Shown piece after piece: positions 23,414-34,392 of a stretch of DNA of 64,000 nt (position 1 is its first letter; every line of letters begins with the position of its first letter). A program made the translations under genes and the position numbers. The notes under the pieces were generated by a model. That model was not told the DNA's origin, ran no database searches, and was given only the letters and a program-made list of their open reading frames with translations. The stretch is from Halichoerus grypus (lineage: Eukaryota > Chordata > Mammalia > Carnivora > Phocidae). The DNA lies in the NCBI RefSeq assembly GCF_964656455.1, contig NC_135717.1:136786308-136850307 (forward strand), written 5' to 3'.

Positions 23414-24629
23414 TGCTTACCACTAACAGGAAAAGCTTTCGGAGACAGACCTGAAGAAAGGATCCTAAACCACTGCAGCACAAAATTTGTTTTCTAGCTC
23501 AGGTAGAGCTAATTCTTGATTATTTAATTCAGTTTCGTCATATGGTTTATGACTAGTTATAGGCTATTTGGCTTTCCTCCTAGGAGCATATTCATGGCAG
23601 TATTCTCCATTTGCCTTATTCAATCAAGTCTACCTTCCTCTCTACCACACTCAATGTTGAAGAGATAAAGCTGAGTCAGCTTTCTAAAAAAGACTGATGA
23701 ACAAAGGCATATGGAAAACATGGAACCAAAGAACCTGCCTGTCTGGAACCAGGTCAAACTATAAGGAAAAGCCACAGAGAGCAAAGATGGCAATCCTTGC
23801 GGATTCTGGTTGGTAATTGTACTCAATGTAACTAACTGGGTCACTCCTCAGCTTAACATCTGGAGAAGCTTGCATTGCCTATACCACCTCATGGCCTTCA
23901 GACTGGATATATCTGATAGACATGTTTTGTCAGGTCTAGCCACTATTAGCCTCCAGAGTATTTTAAAAATTAATTGATCAACAATTACTATTTGAGACAC
24001 TTCATAAACAAAATGCGCAATTCTATACTTTTGAAAAATTGGAAGTTCGGGCAACACTGAGTGATTATGGTTAGGGCTTGGTAATAGCCACTTCCTTTAG
24101 ACAAAGGAGATATTCTCCAATCTACCACAATTCAGGTCACTCCTGAATGATCAAACAACTGTCATGTCAGGATTCTTTTCAGGGATACAAATAATAGTGG
24201 TAAATTGAGGCAGTAATATGCTGGAGACTGCTGACCCTGGCCCGAGAGAAATCATTTGCACATCCCTTGCCATTTTCAAGTTCAGGTCATCATGCTGGTA
24301 GCTTGAAATTGGCCATGGTGGGAATATCTACACAACAGAAGCCTGCAAATGTTATCATTCAGGTTCACCATTCGGCCCCAGAGACCAGTTGTTAAAGCAT
24401 TTACCAGTGCACCACCAGATTGAGATGGAAGGAAGAGTAGCTGCAATTCACAAAGCTGCTTTGGTTATACATGTTACCTGCCTTATAGATAAAATCGTAA
24501 TTCACAATAAAAATATACTGGAACTATCATAATTGATGTCTCTACTTATCTTTTAAACATCATAGCAAATAGTCCCTTCCAGCCATACTGAACTATTTGC
24601 TATTTCTAAGATGGGACATTTTTCCTTGT
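23414..24629. other. unassigned sequence
   Basis: No element recognised. It includes GC-mixed stretches near 24230-24400 with no coding signature. Confidence 0.4.
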
Positions 24630-24995
24630 AAATATTATTCCCTTTTTATGGAATAATCTTTCCACCTTGTCCATCTGACCAAGCCTGCCTGTCTTCTAAG
24701 TTCAATTCAGATAACCATTTGTTTTTTAACTCCTCTCATCCTCTCCTGAGTTACCTCTTTGACTGGCCTCAAGGCATATTTGTGCGTTCCACCGCTGTAC
24801 TTCCGAACATGAAGCACGTTCCTCTAATAGTTGTTCAGTGTTTGGCAATGGCCTGTTTGATTGTCTCTTTCTCCTACTGGACTTTGTGTTACTTGAGAAT
24901 ATAGCTTTGCCTTTTTTAATACCCCTCTGGAACGATACATTACCTATCACCCAATAGGTATAGAGTAAAAGTTTCTTAATTTTAATAAATATTTA
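24630..24995 (+). mobile_element. L2 LINE 3' region
   Basis: TGGAATAATCTTTCCACCTTG ... GTTCAATTCAGATAACCATTTG ... TCTCCTACTGGACTTTGTGTTACTTGAGAATATAGC ... CCAATAGGTATAGAGTAAAAG ... AATAAATATTTAG follows the L2 3' UTR order, with the usual terminal sequence. Confidence 0.75.
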
Positions 24996-27004
24996 GTATC
25001 TAGGAACATGAAGTTCTTTTTATTTTTGTACATTTTTATACATGCCTGTTATAGTCATGAGTACTTTCTGTCTCTTGATCGAAACATACCTCCCAAGCCT
25101 GAAACATCAGAGATAAAGTGTAGTGAGGATAAGAATAGTGGAAAAGAGAAACAGCATGGCCTACTAGGACCACCAGGCTCTCAGTAATGGACTGAATCAA
25201 AATGCATCCAAGTCTACTAACAACAAATCCAACCATCTTTCCACCGGGTCCCAGCTGCTTCTCTTACTGTTAGTCCTATTTCTCTAACTCTATCTCCCTA
25301 CACTAAAAATTCCAGCACATGTATTATTTATCCTCTGACAGGCACAGAAATTCAGTAAATATCCTAGTTATCTAGTTTTATTATTTAACACCTTAAATCT
25401 CTACTTACAATGTGAGTCCATTTCTACCTTCCCTGGAGTTCCTCAGAGACATCCCCTATCATCACCTTATCATTGAGATTTATTGGTGTCATTTCATTTA
25501 CCAACTGCCCTCTTTGTTTTATATCAGAGGCAGATGTTCAACTTGGCATCTTCCCCAGGTGCAATCAATGTACATAATACCACGGGCCCTTGATTGGTTT
25601 CAAAACATTTTCCTGTCTACAAACAGGACAATGGGGGAAGCTTTCCGAAGGTGCATTTCAAGTGATGCTGCTTAATCCATCAGCAGTTCTCAATTTCTTG
25701 GTTCCTTCATATTGATCTTTAAAAATGGACTCTCCGATACGGCAACCTGAAAAATGGTCCTAAAGAAAAGGAGATGAAATTCATGATGGTGCAATGTAAA
25801 TACCATATATTCTATTGCACTATGAGTATTAAATGAGTATGTTGAAAAAAACTTAGACAAAACTTATGTTGTCTAGGAGATGTTAGATAACCCCTGCTAG
25901 GTGACAAAGCTGTTTACTGTGATTGTTGTTGCTTTTCTATTCAGTTTTTTTTTTTAATGGCTCTTAACTAGAAAAAAAAAATTTCTTGGCAGTACTTGTT
26001 TATGATTTTCATGATCTGTAAGAAAAATTATCACTTAAAAAGAATATTTGCTGAATAATTGTCATACGAATTTCTCTTATGCTACATTAATACAACTTGC
26101 TCCAAATAAATTTAGCGTAATAAATGTCATCTATCCAAGGTCTTTATCTACCTCTCGAACAGTGTTTTTAAAGCTTTTACTTATAATAAAATATTCAAGC
26201 TGTCACATTAGAAATATTTTCCTTAATTCATTTCTATGCGGTTGCTTTTATTGTTGTCATTTTTACCATTTATTTAGTAGCCATTGAGCAAGTCCATACA
26301 ACAAAGCAAAGGTTTTTGCCATTCTCCTCTGAATTTGGCTCTACTCTGACCATTCATGACTCCCCAACTTCTGAGGCAATCAAACCAAGAAAACTTTAAT
26401 TGTAGTTAATGAATTCTGAAAATGGCATGAGTTTTAAAGGACCTCTCTCACAAAATTCATAACAGAAAACATACAAATGATTTTTTAATCCATCTTTTAG
26501 AGTTGTGCTCACTTTGTTCTCTTGTTATAAAATGTTATTTTCTAAGTAGATTAAAAGGTATTTGGAAAATCTGACAGCCAGGACCTACATAGGTTTATAC
26601 TATTCTATTTAAAGATATTTTAAAGAACTTTTGGCAGTATCTGTACCACAGGGTGTCCAGGCTATATCAGGAAGGTGGAATGAGGTAAGTGTTTCTCAAA
26701 GTGACAGTTATAAGTTAGTAAGACATAGGGAGATAAATCACTTGGTCATCATATTGATCTGAATTCTTGGAGGACATAGATCATGAATTTGAAGGAGAAA
26801 GGCAATGTATTTCTGCAAATGGATAGTGCTTAAGTCCTTGAAATGCTCCTTGAAAAAAAAAAAATGAGACACAAAAAAGGTTGCTTTACCCTAAAACAAT
26901 CTCACCTCCAATCTTGGCAGATTTCTGAATCCTTGAAACTTCTTGACGGTCCTCTTAGATTAGCATATCTTTAAGGGGTGAGGCAATAGGGGTATTCACT
27001 GATT
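24996..27004. other. unassigned sequence
   Basis: About 2 kb with no recognised element. A possible eroded L2 phrase lies near 25250-25330. A donor-like GAGGTAAGTG (GTAAGT at 26685-26690) stands alone. Confidence 0.4.
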
Positions 27005-27110
27005 GTAGCATCAGAGAATTCAGCCTAGAAAACAAGTCTGACCTCTTACCAATTTAAGCAATTACTTAACCTAAGTACTAATTGTCCTATCTGTAGAATA
27101 AAGTTTGTTG
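27005..27110 (-). repeat. MIR fragment
   Basis: CAAGTCTGACCTCTTACCAATTTAAGCAATTACTTAACCTAAGTACTAATTGTCCTATCTGTAGAATAAAG is reverse MIR core, diverged. Confidence 0.65.
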
Positions 27111-27382
27111 TAGAAAAATGTACACAGGTCTCAAAAATCACATGATGCACAAAATTCAACTCAGCCTCAAACCAGAAACCATTCCATTTCTTCATAGAAC
27201 TCTGTTTTAGGAACTAGTGAAAAATATGCCAGTAAAATATCTAGTAATTCCTGAAAATTCTAGTGCTATATATCATGTGGTTGTATGATAAAGTACTAAA
27301 CACTATAGGTTAGGTTTCACTAAAATTCATAATTGGTTTATTGCCAGAAGAAATTGGCAAGCACACATATAAGTTCACAAAT

Positions 27383-27568
27383 TTTGAATTTCATCTTTGC
27401 TACTTAAGATTTTTATCTTAGCAAAAATAACCTTGGCCATCTCACTGAACTCCTCTAAGCTTCATTTCTTTTTCTACTGTAAAGTGGAGAGAATAATCCC
27501 AACTCTGATTGTATCACAGGCTTATGAAAAAGTAAATTAAACAATGTAAAAATAGTTATTATTTTACC
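27383..27568 (-). repeat. MIR element
   Basis: GAATTTCATCTTTGCTACTTA ... ACCTTGGCCATCTCACTGAACTCCTCTAAGCTTCATTTC ... CTGTAAAGTGGAGAGAATAATCCCA ... GTAAATTAAACAATGTAAAA: reverse MIR blocks in order. Confidence 0.8.
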
Positions 27569-27667
27569 TAGGAATGGCCTAGGTATATGAGCAGAAGCCA
27601 GAGTCTCTTGTAAGCATGAGTTGCTTTATTACCATGCTCAGAAGAATGACCTATTATTAGGTAAGAT

Positions 27668-27795
27668 TCATTTAATCACTCATTCAAATCACACTGATAT
27701 ATTTTAAATATTATGCCAAGGTGGAGGATACTGAGATACGTAAAACACATCCCCTAATTTCAAGATATGCATAGTCCAGAAACAATTGTAGACTC
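27668..27795 (-). repeat. L2 3' end fragment
   Basis: CATTTAATCACTCATTCAAATCACACTGATATATTT ... GAGGATACTGAGATACGTAAAACACATCCCCTAATTTCAAGATATGCATAGTCCAGAAACAATTG: the reverse L2 terminal phrase order. Confidence 0.65.
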
Positions 27796-28329
27796 AGCTC
27801 ACTGTGGCCCATGTATATTTCATTTGCAGGCATAGTTAAATTAAATTTTGAATTGGAATGCTTTTTAATATACCCTTCAGTTTTCTAAATGCTCAGTCCC
27901 TCCCTTTCTTCTTGCATGAACCCACTTTAGTCAAATATGATATGTGTACTTGTCTCCCAAAGGCCATGCAATATAGGTGCTCCTTCCCTTAGCCAAATGG
28001 AAACGCCAGTATATGTGCCTTACTAAAGTGGTTTGACTCCAGGATACCTTCAAGATGTGTGTTCCCAAGCAAGCTTTGGGACTTCAGATCATCCATTCTT
28101 ATTTAAATATTTGTTTCAAAACTTTCTTTTTTTTTTTTTTTTCATTTTTCTTCTGGATCATGCATATCTCTAAATATTTCTTGGGCTTGCTCTATTTCAT
28201 ATAGTTTTGTCAAAATACAAACCTGCTACACAAGGTACACTTCTCTTACCTCCTTCTGGGGCCTATACTTCTCTCAAACTCAACAACAGAATAGAGATCT
28301 TTACTAATAGACTATTCCACTCTTTACTA

Positions 28330-28535
28330 ATTTCTCCCTTTTCTGAATTCCTGTAGCATTCCTAAGGCCTGTACCACTCATTTGGGAGTGTAACCACGTG
28401 TGGAAACATTTCTTTATCTATTTCAAATTTTTCTAAAACTGCACTGGTTTTTGAGAGCAGGAATTGGGTCTTAAATTCTCTTGTATATTCCAAACCTTTC
28501 TCCCAGTGAAATCTTGGTGAAGTGATTTGGCGAAT
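28330..28535 (+). repeat. L2 3' region
   Basis: TTTTTGAGAGCAGGAATTGGGTCTTAAATTCTCTTGTATATTCC and the following GTGAA..AAGTG phrase resemble the L2 3' end (gagagcagggatcttgtct...). Weak outside that block. Confidence 0.5.
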
Positions 28536-28879
28536 AAGCAGTGAAGGATGACACAGCTCAATATGTGACCTCCAATATGTGGGTCTAGTACATATATGGT
28601 ATAGTTATGTAAAATATAAAATCATATATTTTATATGTAGTAAAAAGTACTCTTAATTCTCAGAATCAGCCTAAGAGTAACTTATCTGTCTACTTCCTTC
28701 AGGCTTAAACACAAACAACTGCAAAACAAACAAACAAAAATAAACAAGCCCCAAACTCTCATTCTGGAGCAATCAACCCAGTGACTTGTGATAGTAATTA
28801 CATCATCTATGGTGCTATATTATCCATTAGTTTTCATAGAGGATATATGTTAGCAATCATCCTCCGAGCATATGACCCA

Positions 28880-29165
28880 CTGATATACATCTAAAGGGTC
28901 TCATGACTGAGCTTTTACTAAGCAGTAATAAATGACCTTTTCCTAACAATAGCTAGCCCCCTCAAGGTCCTGAAAACCTTGTTCCCAAAATACCTGTCCC
29001 TAATCCCCTCCCACATTAAAAGTATATAATCAGCCACTCTTCATGACCCCAGTGCAGTTCTTTCTACCCACGGATCCTGTCCCTATGCTTTAATAAAACC
29101 ACCTTTTTGTACTGAAGACTTCTCAAGAATTCTTTCTTGGCCATCGGCTCTGAACCCCAACACTC
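28880..29165 (+). mobile_element. solo-type LTR of an ERV1-like endogenous retrovirus
   Basis: Retains the regulatory skeleton of a gammaretrovirus-type LTR. There is a TATA-like TATATAA at 29023-29029, an AATAAA polyadenylation signal at 29092-29097, and the downstream TTCTTTCTTGGCCATCGGCTCTGAACCCCAACA end. The upstream limit is uncertain because the 5' part is shortened or diverged. No internal retroviral sequence is adjacent, so it reads as a solo LTR. Subfamily not determined. Confidence 0.75.
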
Positions 29166-29679
29166 CAAACCACATCAATAACCTCTTGATTTTATGATAA
29201 ACTTATTTTCCTGAGACCAAGGGTCTCTACTTTACAGAATTATGCTTTAAATGCCTCTGGAAATAAAGCCTGTTGTGAGAAATTATATGGAAACCTACAG
29301 AGTATCATCTTATAGTTTCATCTAATACATAGCTATGGAGTCGGCTGATCCTTGAGTCTCCATGCAATTCCTAGGAGACTACAGTCCATTACTTTGATGT
29401 GCAAGATTTTAAGACTACATTTAACCATGCTCAGGCGGGTCAGTTCTCCCTTATGGCTTTATACTGTGTAAGACTGATCTCTTTATGTGCACATTTATTT
29501 TCCTTTTATTTTCTTTAATGGCACACTGCATGTTGGTCATATATTCTCAAAATGGCTCCCACCTAGAAAAATATAATTGCTTTCTTTTTTTTAATAAATG
29601 CAGTGGAATAATTTTTTCATGTGTAAATTGCAAGGAGTCAGCAGAAAGCCAAGATTATTATTGCAGGAGCATTTGACTT
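29166..29679. other. unassigned sequence
   Basis: Nothing recognised; possible T-rich tract at 29585-29593. Confidence 0.4.
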
Positions 29680-29880
29680 CACTTCAGGAGATCTAAATTT
29701 GACTTCCAGTTGTGTCAGTTAATAATGATATGACTTTTGTTGAGTCTCGTAACTTTTTTGAGCTTAATATTCCTATACACATAGTATGGTAATAATAATG
29801 CCACCACCCTCTAAGAGTAATTGAGAGGATCAAATGTAATACTTTAATGAAAATATTTGCAAGCTTTTAAACATTATGCA
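29680..29880 (-). repeat. MIR element
   Basis: GATCTAAATTTGACTTCCAGTTGTGTCAG ... ATATGACTTTTGTTGAGTCTCGTAACTTTTTTGAGC ... GGTAATAATAATGCCACCACCCTCTAAGAGTAATTGAGAGGATCAAATGTAATAC: long reverse MIR match. Confidence 0.85.
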
Positions 29881-30834
29881 GATGTTCCTAGTATAACTGC
29901 TAAACATGAATAATGATGACCAAAGCCTTATATTTGGCACTAGTCTTGAATATCCATAGGACAAGATACATAGAATAAAAGTCAAGTATACTGACCGACT
30001 TATGGGATTATGCAGAGCCAAAATACAGTTTTGAATACACAAGAAAGAGGCCAGGGTTATATTTGGAATGGTGAATATGTAAAAACAAAATAAGTTTGAA
30101 AATAAGTTCAAAACCAGGAAATTCCATGTGGAGAAAGCAATAGGTGATACTTGAAATAAGAAATAATATGATAGTGGTTATTATGATTGTAACCTGAATA
30201 TTCAATCAGTGTCCAAAATTCAGGAGGTCTGTCCAGGTAGAAATGGAGCAAATAATCAGGAAAGAGCTAAGAGCTATATAACTGATAGCAGTCAAGGCAA
30301 GCCTATGGGCAGCCAACATTCGTGGAATCTCATAGTACAATTTCAATCTGGTCATAATAACATTTGAAAAAGTTCCAATTAATAGTATAATTAGCTAATG
30401 AGAAAAAAAATTTTTTTAATTAGTTTTGTTTTGTTTTAAAGAAATATAGTGCAGTGGTTAAAGAATAGTCAAAATCTCTGGTGGAGAAATCATAGAGCAA
30501 ATTTGATATTTGGTCTTATTGCAATGTCGAAAAGAATCCTTCGACTCCTTACCAGCCACACTCTCAACCTGTAGTCTGGTACTTGCATACATTTCAGGAT
30601 GAGACCAAAGATGGCATTAATAGGCTAATCTACTAGTGTTAGAAGAGCTTCATTCAACTGCATTGCATTTCTTGTCTTTAGTGAGCTTTCTATGCATTGA
30701 GACATTAATCTAAGAAGCATACAAGGCTGTACAATTAAAATTGTGATAAGTGATACTCTTAACCTTCTAAATTGGGCATTTATTTATTTGTGTATGCCAG
30801 AGAAATTTCCCCAAGAAAGTAATAACTGAGTTGA
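29881..30834. other. unassigned AT-rich sequence
   Basis: No element or coding signature. The reverse frames at 29830-30111 and 30008-30205 overlap each other and the MIR edge. Confidence 0.4.
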
Positions 30835-31960
30835 AATAAGAGGAAGAAAGAAGTTTTGTGATGGGGAAGATGAAATAGGGAGGAAGCATTCAGTCAGAGG
30901 AACAGTCTAGACCCATTGAAGGGTAAGTAAAGCTAGAGTACTAAGAGCAGGGGGAGAATGGAGAAAAACATAGCTGCGAAGATCAGTCAGGTCAGGGGTT
31001 AAAGGCCTGTTTGTGGGCCCTGCCAAGTAGTTTGGCCCTATAAGTAATGAAACCTTTGAGGGTTTTGAAGCACGAAGTCTAAATTTGCATTTCATAGAAC
31101 ATTGTGACTTCAGTACGAAGAAGGGATTTAATGGTGCCACATTGGCTATGGGGGGAATAGTTGGGGACTACTGCAGTAGGAAGAAGTCAAAAGTGTATGG
31201 ACTAGTACATGATAGTGAGATGGAGAGATTAATCTGAAAAGTATTTAGGATGTAAAATCTATTCACAGTGCTGAGCACTATGATGGAGAGAAAGAGAGGG
31301 CAATGGATGTTGATTCAGGAAACACCAGAAGAGGTCCGATTTGGGGGGTACAATAATGAGTTCACACATGTTGACTTGTAGGTGCCTTTGAAATGTTGGC
31401 ATATTGTATTGTAACTGTCGTTGGGAATATGTTTCTGGAGTCCAGAAATTTCAGGACTATAAATATAAATTTGTGAGTGATTTGCATATATTCCATAGTA
31501 GAATCATTGAACAGCATTCAGACTTATTTTAATTTGGCAATCACTGTGCTGTATTGTGAAAATTTTCTCAAGAGCATGTGATCAATCAAGTGCCTTCACT
31601 GAGAGAGCAAGTGGTTGGACTTATTCACAGCTGGGGCTTTGCTGGATGGATGTGACGAAATAGTAAAAAAGGCCAGAGAATTGAGAGTATTACTGAGAGT
31701 GTGTTGAAATGTGGATAGTGGACTGTAATGAAATTAGAGATATTTGAGGCAGCGAAGAAGGAAAGGCGGTCAGTGGCTTGAGATACCAATGAAGTCATAG
31801 ATAAAAGCAGCTGGAATGGGAGAAGTGTGAGAGTGGGGTGTGCTTTAATTCTGATTGAAGGTAAAATAGTTATAGGTGGCTGTAGGACACTCCAAGAATG
31901 AATGGGGTGGTGGATTAGAAAAGAAATTCATCGGCAGTGATGTCAAGTTGCTGAGAAGCT
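30835..31960 (-). mobile_element. L2 LINE, antisense, long fragment
   Basis: Reverse-oriented L2 body and 3' region. GATCAGTCAGGTCAGGGGTTAAAGGCC, GGCCCTATAAGTAATGAAACCTTTGAGGGTTTTGAAGC, ATTGTGACTTCAGTACG, GGGGACTACTGCAGTAGG, ACAATAATGAGTTCACACATGTTGACTTGTAGGTGCCTTTGAAATG and CTGGAGTCCAGAAATTTC follow the L2 order from 3' end toward the reverse transcriptase. The right part (31560-31960) is less certain. Confidence 0.75.
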
Positions 31961-32077
31961 GCATGGTGAACACTGCATGCCCCCAAAGCAATAACAAAGA
32001 AGTAGGGTGAAGGATTATGTAATAAAATCACAAAGTCTCACATAATATTTCCTTGCTTAAGAATATCAAAGAATCGA

Positions 32078-32287
32078 GGGTGCCTGTGTGGCTCAGTTGT
32101 TGAGCATCTGCCTTCGGCTCAGGTCATGATCCCAGGGTCCTGGGATCGAGCCCCGCATCGGGCTCCCTGCTCGGCGGGGGGCCTGCTACTCCCTCTCCCG
32201 CTTCCCCTGCTTGTGTTCCCTCTCTCGCTGTGTCTCTCTCTGTCAAATAAATAAATAAAATCTTTTTAAAAATAAATAAATAAATAA

Positions 32288-32328
<41 letters not shown>

Positions 32329-32332
32329 CAAA
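32078..32332 (+). mobile_element. CAN-SINE, copy 5, with GATA tail
   Basis: Full length: GTGCCTGTGTGGCTCAGTTG head, normal core, CTCTCTCTGTC, AAATAAATAAATAAAATC, then an AAAT-rich tail that has expanded into GATA repeats. The 20-base duplication at 32058-32077 recurs at 32333-32352 with one T-to-A change. Confidence 0.97.
32291..32328. repeat. (GATA)n microsatellite in SINE tail
   Basis: Nine to ten uninterrupted GATA units that arose within the AAAT tail of CAN-SINE copy 5. Purity makes length variation between individuals likely. Confidence 0.97.
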
Positions 32333-32352
32333 TAAGAATATCAAAGAAACGA

Positions 32353-32981
32353 GAGCATATGCTATTCCAGGAGCTTTAAAACAATTATGACAATAAACAC
32401 TTCGGGGTCTCTCAGTGCCAAATATTTGTACGTCAGAACCTAGTGCCTTTGTATATTTCACATTCCAGCTATTATTACACCCATGCTTCCTGTTATCACA
32501 CACATATACACACAAAAACAGAAAATATAACACAGAAAAATATCTATTTTGACAGTTTTGATCATTAGGAAGCAGTAAAGACAGTCACAAGATATTTCCT
32601 AGTAGGCTCTTGGACGGAGAAAGGAAATGTAATTAAGATGTTGAATAATTTAATGACATACACTCTCTAGAGCGTATCTACTTTCACTGCTGTTGCTATT
32701 TCCAGATCTTATTTTCCAGCCAGCGATTTTTTTATGAGTTGTGATATTCACTTGAAACCTTAATCATTCTCAGAGATCCAGCTCTAAAATGGAAACGAGG
32801 GCTTTTCCCTCTACCTGAAATGTACTTGAAAGAACTACAGCTGCTATGTCAACGCTTTCAAGAATTATGGAGGGCAAGCCAAGGGAAACGCTTAAGAACA
32901 ATGTAATCGGATTTTTTAAAGACACTGGTTACCAAGACTTGGCCTGTGAAAACTCGAATGCTAAATTTTCAGGTCCCATAT
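32353..32981. other. unassigned sequence
   Basis: No element recognised. A moderately balanced patch lies at 32690-32960. Confidence 0.4.
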
Positions 32982-32996
32982 TAAAATGCTGGTTGG

Positions 32997-33433
32997 GGGT
33001 GGGGTGGGAGGGATGGGGTGACTGGGTGATGGACACTGGGGAGGGTATGTGTTCTGGTAAGCGCTGTGAATTGTGCAAGACTGTTGAATCTCAGATCTGT
33101 ACCTCTGAAACAAATAATGCAATATATGTTAAGAAAGAAAAAAAGAAGAAGAAGAATGTAGCAGGAGGGGAAGAATGAAGGGGGGAAATCGGAGGGGGAG
33201 AGGAACCATGAGAGACGATGGACTCTGAAAAACAGACTGAGCGTTCTAGAGGGGAGGGGGTTGGGAGGATGGGTTAGCCTGGTGATGGGTATTGAGGAGG
33301 GCACGTTCTGCATGGAGCACTGGGTGTTATGCACAAACAATGAATCATGGAACACTATATCTAAAACTAATGATGTAATGTATGGGGATTAACATAACAA
33401 TAAAAAAATTAAAAAAATAAAATAAAATAAAAT
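32997..33433 (+). mobile_element. young L1 3' UTR insertion
   Basis: 5'-truncated L1 consisting only of 3' UTR. It has two similar sub-blocks (GGTGATGGACACTGGGGAGGG at about 33026 and GGTGATGGGTATTGAGGAGGG at about 33281), then GGAGCACTGGGTGTTATGCAC ... ATGTATGGGGATTAACATAACAATAAAAAA and an AAAATA-rich tail. The perfect 15-base duplication TAAAATGCTGGTTGG lies at 32982-32996 and 33434-33448. A 124-codon reverse frame here is only the antisense of the UTR. Confidence 0.96.
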
Positions 33434-33448
33434 AAAATGCTGGTTGGA

Positions 33449-33891
33449 AGCACAAAATGAGCTAGGTAAGAATCTCTAATAAAGACTATATCATCATAAA
33501 ATGTGCTATTGGCAGCATCTGAAGTAATGTAACCATAAAATAAGTGGGAATTAAAATTTTTATACTCAAACATCTAATTTGAAGAGTTCTTATAAGTAAC
33601 TTTCAATTCACATTTAATGTTATTTTAAAAAATTTACAAAATTCTTTTTACCTCATGCTATATACACACTTTTACCTTTGTCCCTGGCTTTACAATATAA
33701 TCCACATTCAATCCCAGATTGTTTGTACCCTCAGCTTTGTCTCCATTTGTCTCCTGGCTATATCATCGTCCTTGTGCAGACTTTACCTCTGATATTCTCC
33801 AAAACCCCTCCTCAATTTTCTGAATGCTTTCCTTCTCCAAAGTGAAGTAAAATGCAATGATTGATCTCAGCACCCCACCATAGATTTCCAA
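33449..33891. other. unassigned sequence
   Basis: Nothing firmly recognised; a CT-rich stretch at 33700-33830 may be an eroded L2. Confidence 0.4.
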
Positions 33892-34392
33892 GCTATGGGA
33901 GGCAGAATAAGGTTCCCCACAGATATCTATGGGATAATCCCAGGAACCTATAAATATGTTATGTTACATGATAAAGGGGAAACAAGGTTGGAAGTGAAAT
34001 TACTTTGCTAACTAGCTGATCTTAAAATAGATTATTCTGGATTGTCCCAATGTGATTGCAAGGGTTCTTAAAAATGAAAAGAGGCAGAAGAAAGATCAGA
34101 ATCAGAGGTATTTGATGATGCTACTCTACTTGCTTTGAGGATGATGGAAGGGGCTTTGAGTTAAGGAATGCAAATGGCTTCTAGAAGTTAAAAAAAAAAG
34201 GCAAGAAAAACTAACCAATATAAAAACAGATTCTCTCCTAGACACCCTAAAAGGAACACAGCCCTGCCAACACCTTGGTTTTAGCTCCACACAACCCACT
34301 TTGGACTTTCGACTTACAGAACTGTAACATAAATTTGCATGGTTTAAGCCATTATGTTTGTGAAAACTTGTTAGAGTAATAGAAAACTAAAC
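33892..34392 (+). mobile_element. MLT1-like MaLR LTR
   Basis: GGCAGAATAAGGTTCCCCACAGATATC, ... AGGAACCTATAAATATGTTATGTTACATG, ... AATAGATTATTCTGGATTGTCCCAATGTGATTGCAAGGGT, ... GGAACACAGCCCTGCCAACACCTTGGTTTTAGC, ... CAGAACTGTAACATAAATTTGCATGGTTTAAGCCATTATGTTTGTG, ... TAGAAAACTAA. This is the order of a mammalian MaLR-type LTR in sense orientation. Subfamily assigned only to the group level. Confidence 0.75.

Noticed and set aside
32981..33355. 124-codon reverse frame
   Set aside because: Antisense of the young L1 3' UTR; its proline/serine-rich text is a by-product of the G-rich UTR.
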